From Glomus cerebriforme (Eukaryota; Glomeromycota; Glomeromycetes; Glomerales; Glomeraceae), in contig QKYT01000300.1 in NCBI GenBank assembly GCA_003550305.1, positions 31,377 through 50,385 of the forward strand: 19,009 nt of DNA. The letters are read 5' to 3'. The notes beneath the pieces were generated by a model that was not told where the DNA came from, did not search any database, and saw only the letters and a program-made list of their open reading frames with translations. This document shows positions 18,334 to 19,009 of this stretch, in pieces (the first letter of the stretch is position 1; each line of letters begins with the position of its first letter). The translations under genes were made by a program, and so were the position numbers.

Positions 18334-18525
18334 GATATATTATCATGTAATAGACCTCAAAAAAACAATCCTATATTTATTAATTTTATCTCATTTAATC
18401 AATTGATAGAACATAATCAAGTTTATTTTATTAACAGAAAATTTGTTGATAATACGCCAGAACAAGAAGTATTTATGACATTTCAGTGTAATGTTCTATC
18501 AGTTCCAGTTATTGATTATATTTAA
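18334..18525 (+). pseudogene. Unrecognised 63-residue terminal exon or relic
   Basis: After an acceptor-like CTCAACCATAG (ending 18333) a frame runs 63 codons to TAA at 18523-18525. It reads DILSCNRPQKNNPIFINFIS, FNQLIEHNQVYFINRKFV, and DNTPEQEVFMTFQCNVLSVP. The residue mix looks like real protein. There is no ATG start and no matching upstream exon in the window, so it is either the last exon of a gene with a distant 5' part or a remnant. Family unknown. Confidence 0.3.
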
Positions 18526-18642
18526 GTCATAAGCAACAGAATACAATGGATATTTCTATTACATGTCTTTCTCTATACATAATCTAAAAGGGTAATAAAA
18601 TAAATATCATGGGAAATTTTAGATATATTGTTTATTATAATA

Positions 18643-18765
18643 ATGGACAGTTTTTCTTTTACTGATAAGAAGGATCTGAGCAAAATTCCTTGGTTGGATC
18701 NATCGGGTCATAAAAAACCAACCAATAAAAATCAATTGAACGAGGTCAATCTTATGTTACTCTGA
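18643..18765 (+). CDS. Doubtful 40-residue ORF containing an N
   Basis: From ATG at 18643 the frame reads MDSFSFTDKKDLSKIPWLD, an undetermined codon (N at 18701), then SGHKKPTNKNQLNEVNLMLL and stop. Composition looks coding but it is short, unrecognised and near ambiguous bases. Confidence 0.2.
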   Translation: MDSFSFTDKKDLSKIPWLDXSGHKKPTNKNQLNEVNLMLL

Positions 18766-18932
18766 ACAGGTATTTGACTTAAAATGATGTAAAAATTCTA
18801 TCCCTTACATAAATACATTTTTAGTAGATNAAAGGGTTAAAATAGAATACATTAAGTTAGAACAANTATCAAACAACAGACTACCTATTTAAATTCATAA
18901 TAAAATTTCTTTTATACCATAAGGAAAACGAT

Positions 18933-18971
18933 TGGGTGACGAAGTCACCCACCATGTAAAACAATTACTAG
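18933..18971 (+). mobile_element. Possible Helitron-like 3' end
   Basis: TGGGTGAC-GAA-GTCACCCA (18933-18951) is a perfect 8-bp hairpin with a three-base loop, and CTAG followed by T stands at 18968-18972, 16 bases further on. Helitron 3' ends have a short G+C-rich hairpin shortly before CTRR and insert next to a T. No helicase gene or 5' TC end was identified, so a chance hairpin or another repeat is possible. Confidence 0.35.
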
Positions 18972-19009
18972 TTTTTAATTAAAAGAAAAAATTTTATTAT
19001 GAAAACATA

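Noticed and set aside
1..19009. CRISPR array or bacterial operon signals
   Set aside because: Spliced genes and eukaryote-specific families; no regularly spaced direct repeats with unique spacers.

Overview
The window looks like nuclear DNA of an early-diverging fungus, most likely an arbuscular mycorrhizal fungus of the Rhizophagus (Glomeromycotina) type. The base composition is very A+T-rich, genes are broken by many short GT-AG introns (about 50-90 bases) with T-rich acceptors, and the gene content is the kind hugely expanded in those genomes: Sel1-repeat, F-box-like/leucine-rich, LamG+MIR and TKL-like protein kinase genes. The organism call is an inference from family recognition; no search was run.

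Layout. 1-285: the 3' end of a Sel1-repeat gene, cut by the window edge and abutting three copies of a palindromic TTAACCGGTT motif. 923-1717: a collapsed duplicate made of an F-box gene 5' part joined to a scrap of the LamG-MIR gene, running into an unrecognised two-exon reading frame. 2119-2600: four related splice-bounded units on the minus strand. 2601-8012: mostly gene-poor, with coding relics on both strands, a possible 32-residue Cys-rich gene (5095-5275), a 51/60-bp tandem repeat (5327-5460) and a short inverted-repeat element resembling a MITE (6409-6547).

8013-14373 is the core: an F-box-like/LRR gene broken by a frameshift (8013-9411), a small possible secreted ORF (9600-9818), a complete seven-exon LamG-MIR gene on the minus strand (10378-11901), and an intact F-box-like/LRR paralogue (12895-14373). 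The two F-box copies share a 66-base identical block in their LRR half. The fragment at 923-1062 has the same order and orientation as 8013-10684, so this neighbourhood has been duplicated and eroded.

15562-17738 (minus strand) is a complete seven-exon protein kinase gene with an N-terminal zinc-knuckle and a low-complexity C-terminal tail. The tail is built from exons of 12, 42, 69 and 69 bases, all flanked by phase-1 introns. The last kilobase holds two short unrecognised coding fragments, three ambiguous bases (N), and a perfect 8-bp hairpin followed by CTAG that resembles a Helitron 3' end.

The genes do not form a pathway. The F-box-like proteins are probable substrate receptors of SCF ubiquitin ligases, the kinase is a probable signalling kinase, and the LamG-MIR and Sel1 proteins are probable interaction or binding modules. 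All belong to lineage-expanded families, which fits a rapidly changing accessory region.
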